A stretch of 57,401 nt of DNA from Enhygromyxa salina (lineage in GTDB: Bacteria; Myxococcota_A; Polyangia; Nannocystales; Nannocystaceae), in the NCBI RefSeq assembly GCF_002994635.1, contig NZ_PVNL01000109.1, positions 1 to 57,401 on the forward strand. Direction: 5' to 3'. Both the position numbers and the translations under genes were made by a program. The notes under the pieces were generated by a model. That model worked only from the letters and a program-made list of their open reading frames with translations, did not search any database and had not been told where the DNA came from. Positions 1-8,581 of this stretch are shown here, piece after piece (positions within the stretch are counted from its first letter, which is position 1; every line of letters starts with the position of its first letter).

Positions 1-131
1 GTGGTGGTCGGCCCGGTGGCGGCGGCGGCGGTGGTGGCCGCGGCGGTCGTGGTGGTGGTCGTGGCGGTGGTCGTGGCGGCGGCGGCGGTGGCCGTGGCGG
101 CGGCGGCGGTGGCTACGGCGACAACTGGTAA
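1..131 (+). CDS. C-terminal tail of an RGG-rich RNA-binding protein (5' end outside window)
   Basis: The frame starting at base 3 encodes about 42 residues made almost only of Gly and Arg (RGG-type repeats), ending in YGDNW and a TAA stop at 129-131. Such tails follow an RRM domain in many bacterial RNA-binding proteins and contact RNA non-specifically. The RRM itself would lie upstream and is not visible, so the identity rests on the tail alone. A perfect intrinsic terminator follows 20 bases after the stop, which supports this being the true end of a transcribed gene. Confidence 0.7.
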   Translation, partial: GGRPGGGGGGGGRGGRGGGRGGGRGGGGGGRGGGGGGYGDNW

Positions 132-150
132 CCCAACAGGTTTTTGATGA

Positions 151-180
151 GGCCCCGTCAGAATGACGGGGCCTTTTTTT
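151..180 (+). terminator. Rho-independent terminator after the RGG protein gene
   Basis: GGCCCCGTCA at 151-160 pairs perfectly with TGACGGGGCC at 164-173 across a GAA loop, followed by seven T at 174-180. It is the clearest terminator in the window. It also excludes the upstream ATG at 144 as the start of the next gene. Confidence 0.93.
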
Positions 181-251
181 GGTCTCGCGGCGTCATCCAC
201 TGCGCCCCGCAGCCGGCATGGTGTTCAGCCAGACGCCTGCGTGGGTCTATC

Positions 252-3200
252 ATGCCGCGGATGGCGGCCGATGATCGGGTGTCGACGAAGGTCGGCGGCA
301 GCACATTGAAGTCGGCCAGCGTCGAGCTCGCGCAGGGTGACATCGTCAACGGTCGCTATCGGCTCGAGCAATTCTTGAGCAGCGGCGGCATGGGTCGAGT
401 CTGGCAGGCGACCGATCTCGATCTGCGCCGCGAAGTCGCGATCAAGTTGATGCATCCGGGCCTCGTCGCGACCCAGACCGCGCGCGAGCGGTTCTTGCGA
501 GAGGCCCAGTCCGCCGCGAGGCTGCGCAGCGCCAACGTGGTGTCGATCCTCGACGTCAAGGTCGACACCGAGCGGGGCGTGCCCTACCTGACCATGGAGC
601 TGCTGCGCGGCGAGGATCTGTCGCGGCGGCTCGAGCGGGGCCCGCTGAGCTACGCCCAGACCATGGCGGTGATCACCGACCTGTGCGCGGCGATCACAGA
701 GGCGCACGCCAAGGGCATCATTCATCGCGACCTCAAGCCGGCCAACATCTTCTTGCTCGAGGGCCGGCTCGACCGCGGTCGCGAGCTGGTCGCCAAGGTC
801 CTGGACTTTGGCATCGTCAAGTCACTCGCGATCGACTCGCTCGAGCACGCCCACAGCTCCGAGCCACGCGCGCTGACCATGGCCGGGACCGCGCTCGGGA
901 CCGTGACCTACATGAGCCCCGAGCAGGCCGAGGACGCGCAGAACGTCGACCACCGCGCGGATCTGTGGTCGATCGCCGCGCTGTGCTTCGAGTGCCTGAC
1001 CGGCAAGCGGGCGTTTCGAGCCAAGTCGCTGGCTGAGCTGATCCGCGAGACCGGCGGGCCGCGGGTCGTGCCCTCGAACATCGCCGATAATCTACCGCGT
1101 GGGTTCGACGCGTGGTTTGCCCGGGCCACCCACCACGAGATCGATCAGCGGTTCAGCTCGGTCGCGCAGCTGCTCGAAGGCCTCGCCGCGCTCGGAAAGA
1201 CCCAGGCTCCGTCGGCCGGCCCCGGCCCCAGCGCCTCGCTGCCGCCGCCGTCGCGCAGCTGGGCCTCGGACGCCAACCAGATCGACATCAACGAGCTGCG
1301 CCTGCTGACGTTCAAGAACAACGTCGTCAACGAGTTCTTGGACAGCGGCAGCAAGTACTTCGTGGTCGGCAGCAAGGGTCTCGGCAAGACCTTGTTGCTC
1401 ACCTACAAGCGCTCGCTGCTCCACGAGCAGTACCAGGGCGGCGACGAGCGCAAGCAGGCCGCGGTCAAGTTCATCCCCGAGGGCCGGCCCTACCTCGACC
1501 TGATGAGTGATCTGCCGAGCGTCGGCAAGGCCGAGATCACCCTGATGTCCGAGCTGCACAGCTGCAAGCGCATGTGGGGCTTCGCGTTTCGGATCGCCGC
1601 GCTCTCGCATCACGCGGGCGTGGGCGCGGGCGCCAGCTCCGACGAGCGCGACGAGCTCTTGCGCATCGCCGCCCCGATCCGCGCCATGCTCGAGGGTCGC
1701 AAGGCCGAGCCCACCGTCGTCGTCAAGCAGCTGCTCGCGCTCTCGTTTGGCGAGCTCAAGCAGATGCTGGATCGCAGCGAGAGCTTCCTCGAGTACAAGA
1801 TTCGCTCGCTGCACAGCCCGACCTTCATCTTTGTCGACAAGCTGGATCAGGCCCTGCGCCAGCTCCCGCGTCAGGCCTGGATCGCCATGCAGGCTGGCAT
1901 GATCGAGGCCGCGTGGGATCTGATGAGCACCAACGCCCACGTCAAGGTGTTCGCCACGATCCGCGAAGAGGCCTTCGCCGAGTACGAGTCCGACATCAAG
2001 GCCAACCTCCACGGCGCGACCACGGCGTTGCGCTACACCAAGCGCGACCTCAAGGACATGCTCGAGAAGTTGACTTACTTCTACGAGCGCGTGCACCTGC
2101 GCGACTTCGTTCGGCTCGACCACATCACCACCACTCGCGGCGCCCGGGGCGAGCAGCCCTTCGACTTCATCTATCGCCACACGCTCGGGCGACCGCGCGA
2201 CCTCGTCATCATCGCCTCCGAGATCTCGCGCAACCGCGGCGCCCCGATCGACGAGCAGCTGTTCAAGCGGGTGATCCGGGAGACCAGCGCCGGGATGTTG
2301 GTCGCCAACGTGTTCCTCGAGATGCGCGTGTTCCTGGAGATCCTGCGTGATCGAGACGAGCGCGGGCGGTTCCTCGCGCTGCTGCGCAACGACATCTTGA
2401 CCGCCGAGGATCTGATCGACGTGTGGTGTCGGTTCCACGGGTTCGAGCGCGAGTACTACGAGCTGCACGGGCGCGAGGCCGAGGGCGTGTATCACCCGTT
2501 CCGCGAGCTGTTCGACTGCGGGCTGCTCGGGGTCGTCGTTCGGGATCCCGCGACCGGGCGACGCAGCCAGCACTTTCGTCAGCCCCGCGACGCCGTGGGT
2601 GGCTCGCGTCGGCAGCTGCCGCCGTCTCCTCACTACTTGCTGCATCCGGCCTTGCAGGCGCTGGTCATGCAGCTCGCGGGCGGCGGTGGGTTTGTGCCGT
2701 TTCGCCACGTTGTGATCGGGCACCAGCAGCCCTGGCCCAGCTATTACGGGCGCATGATCGAGGTTCAGCGCGAGCTGCAGCGGGGCGCTGATCGTGGGGA
2801 CGAGGACAGTGAAGACGCCGTGTTCGATGTGCTGGCGCGGTTTGATGGCCACGTGGGCGCGGGCGAGAGCGTGGAGGTTGCCCGGCACCTGGTCGCCGCG
2901 ACCTCGGCGTTCGCCGAGCTGACCACGCGGCTCGAGCATCGTGGGTGGGATGATCTGCACCTCGCGCTGCTCGAATTGTTTCCGGCTCGGCGTTCGGTGA
3001 GCTCGGCGGCGCAGGTGGTCGCGGCGCCCGAGCGGGCGGTGGAGCGGGCGGCGTGGTCTGGGGATCACGACGAGGGCGGGGAGGATGGCGAGCTGGGGGG
3101 CCCAGATACGACCATGGGGCCCACGCATCGGGCTGCGGTGGCGATGTTGCTGATTGATATCGTTGCGTCGACGGAGTTCGTCGAGCACCACGGGGATACG

Positions 3201-3653
3201 ATGCTGGTCGAGTTCCTGCGGGACATTCGGGATGTCCTGACCCACGACAGCCATGAGGCGCCGCGGGTGATCAAGGGGGTCGGGGACGGGTATCTCGTGG
3301 TTTACGGTACGGTTTCGGGGGCCCTCGCTAGCGCGCGGGCGTTGCTTGGGGGGCTCGAGGACCGCAGCAGCTTGCGGCTGGTGGTTCACTGGGGGGACGT
3401 GCATGTCGGGGCTGCGGATGTGTATGGGGTGGAGGTGCATCGGTTGTTTCGGCTCGAGAAGGTTGCGGAGCGGGCCCGGGTGGGGCCGCCGGGGCCTGTG
3501 ACGTTGCCGACGCCGGGGCGGGTGATGTTGTCGTCTGCGGCGGTGGAGTCGCTGCCGAGGGAGCAGCGGGGTGGGTTTGAGCGGGTTGGGACGTTTCGGA
3601 TCAAGGGGTTTGAGGATCCGGCGGAGGTGTGGGTCGAGAGCGAGCCGCGCTGA
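252..3653 (+). CDS. Ser/Thr protein kinase - P-loop ATPase - class III nucleotide cyclase fusion
   Basis: 1133 residues. ATG 252 (MPRM, or 261) is preferred because the ATG at 144 lies upstream of the terminator. Residues about 33-315 form a Hanks kinase with a Gly loop (SSGGMGRVW), AIKLM lysine, HRDLKPAN near 158, DFG near 185 and MSPEQ. A Pro-rich linker leads to a P-loop (GSKGLGKT, about 373-380) and a Walker-B-like strand (FIFVDKLDQ, about 525), resembling STAND/ORC-type ATPases. The last 175 residues look like a class III cyclase: IDIVAST and VGDGYL carry the two metal aspartates, with a Lys just before GDG. The usual Asn of the transition-state helix appears to be His (GVEVHRLFRL), so activity is uncertain. 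No membrane segment was seen, so it is probably cytoplasmic. It may link phosphorylation to cyclic nucleotide output. Kinase and cyclase assignments are firm; the middle domain family is not. Confidence 0.88.
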   Translation: MPRMAADDRVSTKVGGSTLKSASVELAQGDIVNGRYRLEQFLSSGGMGRVWQATDLDLRREVAIKLMHPGLVATQTARERFLREAQSAARLRSANVVSILDVKVDTERGVPYLTMELLRGEDLSRRLERGPLSYAQTMAVITDLCAAITEAHAKGIIHRDLKPANIFLLEGRLDRGRELVAKVLDFGIVKSLAIDSLEHAHSSEPRALTMAGTALGTVTYMSPEQAEDAQNVDHRADLWSIAALCFECLTGKRAFRAKSLAELIRETGGPRVVPSNIADNLPRGFDAWFARATHHEIDQRFSSVAQLLEGLAALGKTQAPSAGPGPSASLPPPSRSWASDANQIDINELRLLTFKNNVVNEFLDSGSKYFVVGSKGLGKTLLLTYKRSLLHEQYQGGDERKQAAVKFIPEGRPYLDLMSDLPSVGKAEITLMSELHSCKRMWGFAFRIAALSHHAGVGAGASSDERDELLRIAAPIRAMLEGRKAEPTVVVKQLLALSFGELKQMLDRSESFLEYKIRSLHSPTFIFVDKLDQALRQLPRQAWIAMQAGMIEAAWDLMSTNAHVKVFATIREEAFAEYESDIKANLHGATTALRYTKRDLKDMLEKLTYFYERVHLRDFVRLDHITTTRGARGEQPFDFIYRHTLGRPRDLVIIASEISRNRGAPIDEQLFKRVIRETSAGMLVANVFLEMRVFLEILRDRDERGRFLALLRNDILTAEDLIDVWCRFHGFEREYYELHGREAEGVYHPFRELFDCGLLGVVVRDPATGRRSQHFRQPRDAVGGSRRQLPPSPHYLLHPALQALVMQLAGGGGFVPFRHVVIGHQQPWPSYYGRMIEVQRELQRGADRGDEDSEDAVFDVLARFDGHVGAGESVEVARHLVAATSAFAELTTRLEHRGWDDLHLALLELFPARRSVSSAAQVVAAPERAVERAAWSGDHDEGGEDGELGGPDTTMGPTHRAAVAMLLIDIVASTEFVEHHGDTMLVEFLRDIRDVLTHDSHEAPRVIKGVGDGYLVVYGTVSGALASARALLGGLEDRSSLRLVVHWGDVHVGAADVYGVEVHRLFRLEKVAERARVGPPGPVTLPTPGRVMLSSAAVESLPREQRGGFERVGTFRIKGFEDPAEVWVESEPR

Positions 3654-3668
3654 CGCGTGACGATGGCC

Positions 3669-3710
3669 CTGCCCGAAGGTCCTGTACCTCTATATTTGCG
3701 CAGTGTGCAG
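3669..3710 (-). repeat. Inverted single copy of the dispersed 3'-end repeat
   Basis: Read on the minus strand, this 42-bp stretch matches the copies at 4482-4603: ACTGCGC, AATAT and then GGTACAGGACCTTCGGG, one mismatch from the GGTACATGACCTTCGGG core. It starts 16 bases after the kinase-cyclase stop. With the copies at 4.5 kb it brackets the methyltransferase gene in inverted orientation. Confidence 0.75.
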
Positions 3711-3763
3711 ACGATTAGGGACGACCACGCCACCAACCACAGTCCACGACCCCGCACTCCCCA

Positions 3764-4453
3764 ATGAGCCCCATCCAAGCGCCAGAACGCCAGCTGCTCG
3801 CCAGCTGGGAAACCAACGCGGCAGCGTGGACGTCGGCCGTGCGCGGCAAAGCGATCGCCAGCCGCGAGCTCGGGACAGATCGCGCGATCCTCGAGGCGGT
3901 CGCAGCCCAGCCCCCCCGCGCCGCGCTCGACCTCGGCTGCGGCGAGGGATGGCTGGTCCGCGCGCTCACGCAGCGAGGGATCCTGGCGTTTGGCGTCGAT
4001 GGATCCGCGTCGCTCATCGAGGCTGCCCGGCGCGCCGACCAGGCGGTTCATGCCGAGCGCTACCGCTGCCTCCACTATGAGCAGCTCGAGCCGGCAGCGC
4101 TCGCCGATGCTGGTCCTTTCGAGCTGGCCATCGCCAACTTCGCGCTGCTCGGCGAAGACATTGAGACGCCGCTGCGCGCGCTGGCGAAGCTCCTGGTCCA
4201 ACCCCGCCGGGTGCTGATCCAGACGCTGCACCCCGCCAACATTGACGCACCCGAGCGCGACGGTTGGCGACACGAAGACTTTCGCGGGTTCGGAGATGCC
4301 CACGCGTGGGCGCCGATGCCCTGGTACTTTCGGACGCTCGCGTCGTGGACCGTCGAGCTAGCGGGGGCCGGCTTCACGGTGGAGCGCGTTTCAACGCCGC
4401 TCAACCCCGGGACGGGGCGGCCGTTGTCGCTGCTGATCGACGCCCGCGGCTGA
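3764..4453 (+). CDS. Class I SAM-dependent methyltransferase
   Basis: 229 residues. Motif I is clear at about residue 47 (ALDLGCGEGW), and an acidic residue ends strand beta-2 (FGVDGSASLI). The rest fits a small-molecule methyltransferase of the Methyltransf_11/23 type. Nothing in the sequence gives the substrate. It stands alone between two strand-converging neighbours and is flanked on both sides by copies of the same non-coding repeat in opposite orientation, so it may be a separately transcribed or acquired unit. No convincing ribosome binding site was seen before the ATG. Confidence 0.85.
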   Translation: MSPIQAPERQLLASWETNAAAWTSAVRGKAIASRELGTDRAILEAVAAQPPRAALDLGCGEGWLVRALTQRGILAFGVDGSASLIEAARRADQAVHAERYRCLHYEQLEPAALADAGPFELAIANFALLGEDIETPLRALAKLLVQPRRVLIQTLHPANIDAPERDGWRHEDFRGFGDAHAWAPMPWYFRTLASWTVELAGAGFTVERVSTPLNPGTGRPLSLLIDARG

Positions 4454-4481
4454 GCATCCCCCAATGAATCGAGTCTACTGT

Positions 4482-4644
4482 TCGTTTGCACAACTGCGCG
4501 AATATGAAGGTACATGACCTTCGGGCAGGTCACCTACGGGCAGGTCACCTACTCATTTGTACAACTGCGCGAATATGAAGGTACATGACCTTCGGGCAGG
4601 TCACCAATCCGGGCACCAAAGGTACATGACCTTCGGGCAGGTCA
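4482..4644 (+). repeat. Three copies of the GGTACATGACCTTCGGG repeat
   Basis: Core copies with their AGGTCA extension lie at 4509-4532, 4580-4603 and 4621-4644. The first two also share about 25 bases upstream (ACAACTGCGCGAATATGAA), giving a 71-bp period; the third is shortened. The core contains the inverted repeat TGACCT/AGGTCA around TCGGGC and an alternative GAAGGT/ACCTTC pairing on the other strand. The third copy abuts the stop codon of the minus-strand sigma-54 activator at 4645. The stretch between the methyltransferase and that gene holds nothing else. Confidence 0.85.
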
Positions 4645-5811
4645 TCAATCCTCGTTCAGCCAGCTCCGCAACCCCCGAGTCCTCGCCTGCGCCCGCTTGA
4701 ACGCCCGCGCCTGGTTCCGCCGCTCGATCGTCGAGTTCGCCTCAAACAGCGCAAACGCCTCGCGCATCCCCCCCAGCCGCGCAGCCGCTCGCTCCAGCAC
4801 GATCCCCCGAAACACATCAAGGTCGCCAAGCTCGAGGTGCTCGCTACGCGCAAGCATCTCGTCGATCAGCGTATCCGCGGCCCGCTCCAGCTCCCCCAGG
4901 ATCGACCCATTCGCGTGTCCATGATGGCACTCGAACGTGAGCGCCAGCGACACATGCCCAGCCTCGATCTGTCCAGCCTCGGGCGACTCGGCCAGGCACA
5001 GCGCCCAGGCCCGACGCACGACGTTGTCGAGCTGCCGCAGATTGCCAGGCCACTCGGCCGCGCACAGCAGCTCACAGGCGCGGCGACTCAGCGAGCGCGA
5101 ACCACAGCCTCCGGCCTCATCGCAGCGCCGCGCCGCCATGAAGTTGGCCCACGCCGGGATCTCGTCGCGTCGGGCGTCGAGCGGCGGAATCTCGGTGACG
5201 AGCACGTGGACCCGATAATACAGATCCTCGCGAAACTCCCCGCGGGCAACGGCCGCCTCCAGATCGCTGTTGGTGCCCACGATGATCCGCGCGGAGCAGC
5301 GGCGATCCTGGCGGTCGTCACCGAGCACGCGAAAGCTACGATCTTCCAGCAGTCGCAGCAGCCCGGCCTGGCAGGCGAGTGAGAGCTTGTCGATCTCGTC
5401 AATGAACAAGGTCCCCGCGCCGGCCCGCGTGACGCCACCGTCTTGGTCGCGGACCGCCCCAGTGAAGGCCCCGCGTCGCCACCCAAACAGCTCACCCATC
5501 TGCATGTCGCGGGGAACCGACAGCAGGTCCACGGTCACGAACGGTGCCTGCCGACGCGACGATTGCTGATGCACCCAGCGGGCGAGCGACGACTTGCCCG
5601 TGCCGGTCGGACCCGTGAGCAGCAAGGTCTCCGGCAAGGTCGCGTAGGTCGCGAGGCGAGCGACGATCGCTTGCATTCGGGCGCCGACCACGGGCAGGCC
5701 GAGATCAGATCGGGCCGCCGTGGACTCCGAAGGGCGCGGCGTGGTCGAGGCGCTGTACTTGCGGTGCATGGTGCTCGGTCCGGACTCGCTGCGTACGGCA
5801 TTTACTGCCAT
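4645..5811 (-). CDS. Sigma-54-dependent transcriptional activator without sensor domain
   Basis: 388 residues. The central AAA+ domain has Walker A GPTGTGKS (67-74), the sigma-54 contact loop GAFTGA (114-119) and Walker B LFIDEID (135-141). Together these identify a bacterial enhancer-binding protein that remodels RNA polymerase-sigma-54. The N-terminal 40 residues hold no receiver, FHA or GAF domain, so it may be constitutive or controlled by another protein. The C-terminal part (about 330-388) is helical and basic but shows no clear Fis-type helix-turn-helix, so DNA binding is unproven. The divergent neighbour has a good sigma-54 promoter and is the obvious target candidate. Starts at 5811 or the Met at 5769 are both possible. 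Confidence 0.9.
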   Translation of the reverse strand: MAVNAVRSESGPSTMHRKYSASTTPRPSESTAARSDLGLPVVGARMQAIVARLATYATLPETLLLTGPTGTGKSSLARWVHQQSSRRQAPFVTVDLLSVPRDMQMGELFGWRRGAFTGAVRDQDGGVTRAGAGTLFIDEIDKLSLACQAGLLRLLEDRSFRVLGDDRQDRRCSARIIVGTNSDLEAAVARGEFREDLYYRVHVLVTEIPPLDARRDEIPAWANFMAARRCDEAGGCGSRSLSRRACELLCAAEWPGNLRQLDNVVRRAWALCLAESPEAGQIEAGHVSLALTFECHHGHANGSILGELERAADTLIDEMLARSEHLELGDLDVFRGIVLERAAARLGGMREAFALFEANSTIERRNQARAFKRAQARTRGLRSWLNED

Positions 5812-5829
5812 TGAACGTGGCTCTTGCGC

Positions 5830-5846
5830 CAGGGTGCGAAACCCTG
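5830..5846. promoter_or_regulatory. Inverted repeat, candidate activator site
   Basis: CAGGGT and ACCCTG flank a five-base spacer (GCGAA). It lies in the intergenic region about 190 bases upstream of the predicted sigma-54 promoter, a normal distance for an enhancer site, and just before the activator gene. The functional assignment is inference only. Confidence 0.3.
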
Positions 5847-6031
5847 CTGACGCGGCAGACTATTCAGTCTCGACTCTGAACTCGACGCGGCGTGTGACGA
5901 TCTTGCGCGCGCAGTAGACCGCCCGATACAGGTTCCGCGCAGGCGTCCCCAGCGGACGCGGTCGCGCGTCCACGAGTGACGCTGCACCGAGGCGCAACCG
6001 CGAGCAGCAACGCGTGAGCGGCCAGCGGACT

Positions 6032-6046
6032 CGGCACGTGGGTTGC
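6032..6046 (+). promoter_or_regulatory. Sigma-54 (-24/-12) promoter
   Basis: CGGCACG, four bases, then TTGC: the GG at 6033-6034 and GC at 6045-6046 are exactly ten bases apart, and the match to TGGCACG-N4-TTGC lacks only the first T. Predicted transcription start is near 6058, three bases before the ATG at 6061. It lies beside the divergent sigma-54 activator gene, which supports the call. Confidence 0.65.
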
Positions 6047-6060
6047 TTTGGCACCCAGGC

Positions 6061-6837
6061 ATGAACGCTCCATCCAAGCCAACCATCCACAATCGCATGT
6101 TCTCCTCCATCGGCTGCATCGCCATGCTGGCATTGTTCGCTGGCGGGTGTGATCCCGACGAGCTGGCATCGGAGGTCGATCGTTCCGCCGCGCTCGACGT
6201 CGACGTCGCCACCGCCGACGCGTCCACCGCCGACAACCCACCGCTGGTCAGCCCCGGGCCCGATCAGATCGACGGCATCAGCCCGGTCGGGTTTGACGAC
6301 GAGCGGCAGCTATGGCTCTACGACCGGGACGGCGACGGGTTCCCCGACCTCACCGAGGCGCTCGATGACACCGACATGCTCGACCCCAACAGCAACCCGG
6401 CGGTCGACGACGAGCTCGACGCCCTCGACCCGGTCGCGGCAGCGTTCCCCCAGTCCAACTGTCGCAAGGGCTTCCAGCAGGCCGGACCCCGGCTGTGCAT
6501 CAGCAAGCAGCTACGCCCGGCTCGCCGGTTTCGCCGGGCGATCAACAACTGCCGTCGACGCAGCAGCAGCGTGTGCAGCTACGAAGACCTGACCTACCTA
6601 TATTTGAACTCGGACCTCGACGAGGACTACAACCCCAGGAACAAGTGGATCGGCAATATTACCGGGGATAATTACGTGCTATGCGGTAATCGGCGGATCA
6701 GCTACGACGGCGACCCCGATTGGGTCGATTTCGAAGACACGTGCCACAAGAACGAAAAGCACCCATTTTGGTGCTGCCACGACGACGATCGGGGCAAGAA
6801 TGACGAGGACGACTACGACGAGGAATATGACGACTGA
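6061..6837 (+). CDS. Putative lipoprotein with Asp-rich calcium-type motif and acidic tail
   Basis: 258 residues from ATG 6061. The Lys/Arg-containing n-region favours this start; a shorter start at 6097 would lack positive charges. The signal ends in LFAGGC, a weak lipobox, so export and lipidation are likely but not certain. Residues about 90-120 include DRDGDGFPDL, like thrombospondin type 3 or EF-hand calcium loops. Several Cys follow (SNCRKG, NCRRRSSSVC, CCHDDD), and the protein ends in a very acidic tail. No enzyme family was recognised. A sigma-54 promoter lies just upstream, so expression probably depends on the divergent activator. If that promoter is used, the message would be almost leaderless. 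Confidence 0.65.
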   Translation: MNAPSKPTIHNRMFSSIGCIAMLALFAGGCDPDELASEVDRSAALDVDVATADASTADNPPLVSPGPDQIDGISPVGFDDERQLWLYDRDGDGFPDLTEALDDTDMLDPNSNPAVDDELDALDPVAAAFPQSNCRKGFQQAGPRLCISKQLRPARRFRRAINNCRRRSSSVCSYEDLTYLYLNSDLDEDYNPRNKWIGNITGDNYVLCGNRRISYDGDPDWVDFEDTCHKNEKHPFWCCHDDDRGKNDEDDYDEEYDD

Positions 6838-6854
6838 GCTGATAACAGTGAGGC

Positions 6855-7358
6855 TCACGGGTTCAGGTGTGCCCAGGGACGCGGGTCGACCGATCGGAAC
6901 GCCGCGCCCTTGGGCAGCGCTCGCAGCCGCTTGGCGAGGCCGACCAGCAGCGCGATCGCGCCAATCAACACCACCGGCGAAGTCGCGACCAGGCCCATGA
7001 ACAGCTCGTCCTTGCTGGCCAGGTAGGCGACCCCGGCCAGTCCAACCGCCAAGAGCACGCCGCCTCCGGCCAGCCACGGCTTGGCCTTGGCGTGAAACGT
7101 CCGGACCGCGAGGTCATCTCGCAGACCGCAGGAGGGGCAGGGCGAGAGGGCGATCAGCTCGTCGCCGGCCTGCTCCATGTTGCCGTGGGCTGTCCCCATC
7201 GCCAGGTCGCGGGTGTCGTCGAGATCCTGCAGCAGCCCAGTCTGAGCGCCCGCGCTCATCTGCATGCGAACGGCGCCCTGATCTTGGTGCCCGCAGTGCT
7301 CGCAGGTGAACGGGGCGTAGACCCAGCCGCGACGGGTGGCGTGGACGATCGTCGACAT
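6855..7358 (-). CDS. Zinc-ribbon membrane protein, unknown function
   Basis: 167 residues. The N-terminal cytoplasmic part carries two Cys pairs (CEHCG near residue 20 and CPSCG near 74) that can form a zinc ribbon. Two hydrophobic helices follow (about 96-112 and 121-140), then a short basic tail. It is convergent with the preceding lipoprotein gene, with 17 bases between them. No homologous family with known function was recognised. Confidence 0.65.
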   Translation of the reverse strand: MSTIVHATRRGWVYAPFTCEHCGHQDQGAVRMQMSAGAQTGLLQDLDDTRDLAMGTAHGNMEQAGDELIALSPCPSCGLRDDLAVRTFHAKAKPWLAGGGVLLAVGLAGVAYLASKDELFMGLVATSPVVLIGAIALLVGLAKRLRALPKGAAFRSVDPRPWAHLNP

Positions 7359-7380
7359 GCGCTGGATCTACCAGATTCGG

Positions 7381-7405
7381 GCAGACGGTGTCGCTGACCG
7401 TCTGC
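7381..7405. promoter_or_regulatory. Perfect 9-bp inverted repeat between divergent genes
   Basis: GCAGACGGT (7381-7389) and ACCGTCTGC (7397-7405) flank seven bases. It lies 22 bases upstream of the minus-strand zinc-ribbon gene and 137 bases before the plus-strand gene at 7542. There is no T-run, so an operator is more likely than a terminator. No regulator can be assigned. Confidence 0.4.
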
Positions 7406-7541
7406 GAGTGTCTGACAGTCATCGCCGACAGTCCGCTGGTGGGCAATTCCAGTCGTGGCACCGCAACGCGAGTGGCGAAGGACTTGCAGCACGGGTCTGA
7501 CACTCGCTTGCCCCGCTTGGTAGGCTGTCTGGACCCCCGTC

Positions 7542-8552
7542 ATGCCCGCGCCCGAGTATGCCTCGATTCATCCCCTGCTAGTCGGCCCGCGACCCCTTCG
7601 CGCCCGCGTCTCCGGCCTCTCCCGGCTGGTGGCCGTGTCGGCTGGTATTGGCCTGATCGCCCTCAGCGTGGCCCCGCAGCCAGCTGCGGCGACTGATTCC
7701 GCACCCGCCGAAGATCAGGCCGGGCCCGACGAGGCGCCCGTCGATCCCAACTTGGCCAAGGCCGAGGCCCTGTTTCGTGAAGGCCAGGCCAAGTACGAGA
7801 CCGCCGACTACGCAGGCGCGGTCGACCTGTGGACATCCGCCTACGCGCTCGTCGACTCGTCGACCGAGAACGCCAGCATCAAGGCGCTGCTGATCTACAA
7901 CCTCGCGCAGGCCCACCTCAAGGCGTTCGATCTCAACAAAGACAAGATCCACCTCAAGCAGGCGCTGCAGCTGCTGCAGAGCTTTCAGTCCAACCTCTCG
8001 CTGCTCTACGACGATCAAGCGCTGCTCGACGCGGAGTCCAGCAAGGTCGCGGGGCGGATCGACGAGGTCGAGGGGCTGCTCGCCGAGCTCGAGGACAGCG
8101 AGCGTGAACCCGCGGCGGATCCCGATGAGGCGCCCGCTGCCACCGTCGAGCCCGCGCAGGACCAGTCACCCGCCGACGCGAACACCCGCTCGGGCACGCC
8201 GCTGATCGCCGCTGGCGGCACGGTGATCGGACTTGGGGCGCTGTTTGGTGTGGCGGGGATCGTCGGTGGGTTGATGGCCAGCAACGCCAACGACATCAGC
8301 GATCTCGAGCCCGACGACCTCGCAGGCCGCGAGGATCGCTTCGCCTCCGGGCGGGCCGGTAACACGATGTTGATCGTCGGCTCGGTCGGCGCGGGGGTGT
8401 TGGTGCCAACTGGCATCGCGCTGATCGTGGTCGGGGCGCTACGCAACAAGAAGAACGACGATCGTCGCGCCGCGGCGCTGCCCCGGCTTGTCCCCAGCGT
8501 CGGCGGCGTGTGGGGTGGTGGCGGTGGCGTGACGATCTCAGGACGGTTCTGA
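7542..8552 (+). CDS. Secreted/membrane protein with TPR-like repeats
   Basis: 336 residues. The N-terminal signal or anchor segment is around residues 24-50 (LVAVSAGIGLIALSVAPQPAAA). A TPR-like region (about 68-190) contains AEALFREGQAKYETADYAGAV. The C-terminal third has two hydrophobic segments rich in Gly/Ala and ends in a basic/Gly-rich tail. Proteins of this layout are common in myxobacteria next to lipoproteins and kinases, and their role is unknown. The next gene starts 29 bases downstream with a good ribosome binding site, so the two are probably co-transcribed. Confidence 0.7.
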   Translation: MPAPEYASIHPLLVGPRPLRARVSGLSRLVAVSAGIGLIALSVAPQPAAATDSAPAEDQAGPDEAPVDPNLAKAEALFREGQAKYETADYAGAVDLWTSAYALVDSSTENASIKALLIYNLAQAHLKAFDLNKDKIHLKQALQLLQSFQSNLSLLYDDQALLDAESSKVAGRIDEVEGLLAELEDSEREPAADPDEAPAATVEPAQDQSPADANTRSGTPLIAAGGTVIGLGALFGVAGIVGGLMASNANDISDLEPDDLAGREDRFASGRAGNTMLIVGSVGAGVLVPTGIALIVVGALRNKKNDDRRAAALPRLVPSVGGVWGGGGGVTISGRF

Positions 8553-8581
8553 TCGGCGTCGATCAAGCAGGAGACACGCAC

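Noticed and set aside
144..251. Upstream start of the kinase-cyclase gene at 144
   Set aside because: The segment overlaps the terminator of the preceding gene; the added residues resemble no domain.
1092..3440. 782-codon open frame on the minus strand
   Set aside because: Antisense to the kinase-cyclase gene; low-complexity Arg/His/Leu/Gln composition, typical of high-GC shadows. The same applies to 10024-12342, 14633-16120, 22011-23924, 23867-26635, 51118-53235 and 55186-57078.
3669..4644. Insertion sequence or composite transposon around the methyltransferase
   Set aside because: The inverted repeats are present but there is no transposase and no target-site duplication; copies also occur elsewhere at gene ends.
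7381..7405. Transcription terminator
   Set aside because: The inverted repeat lacks a T-run and lies between divergent genes, so a binding site is more likely.
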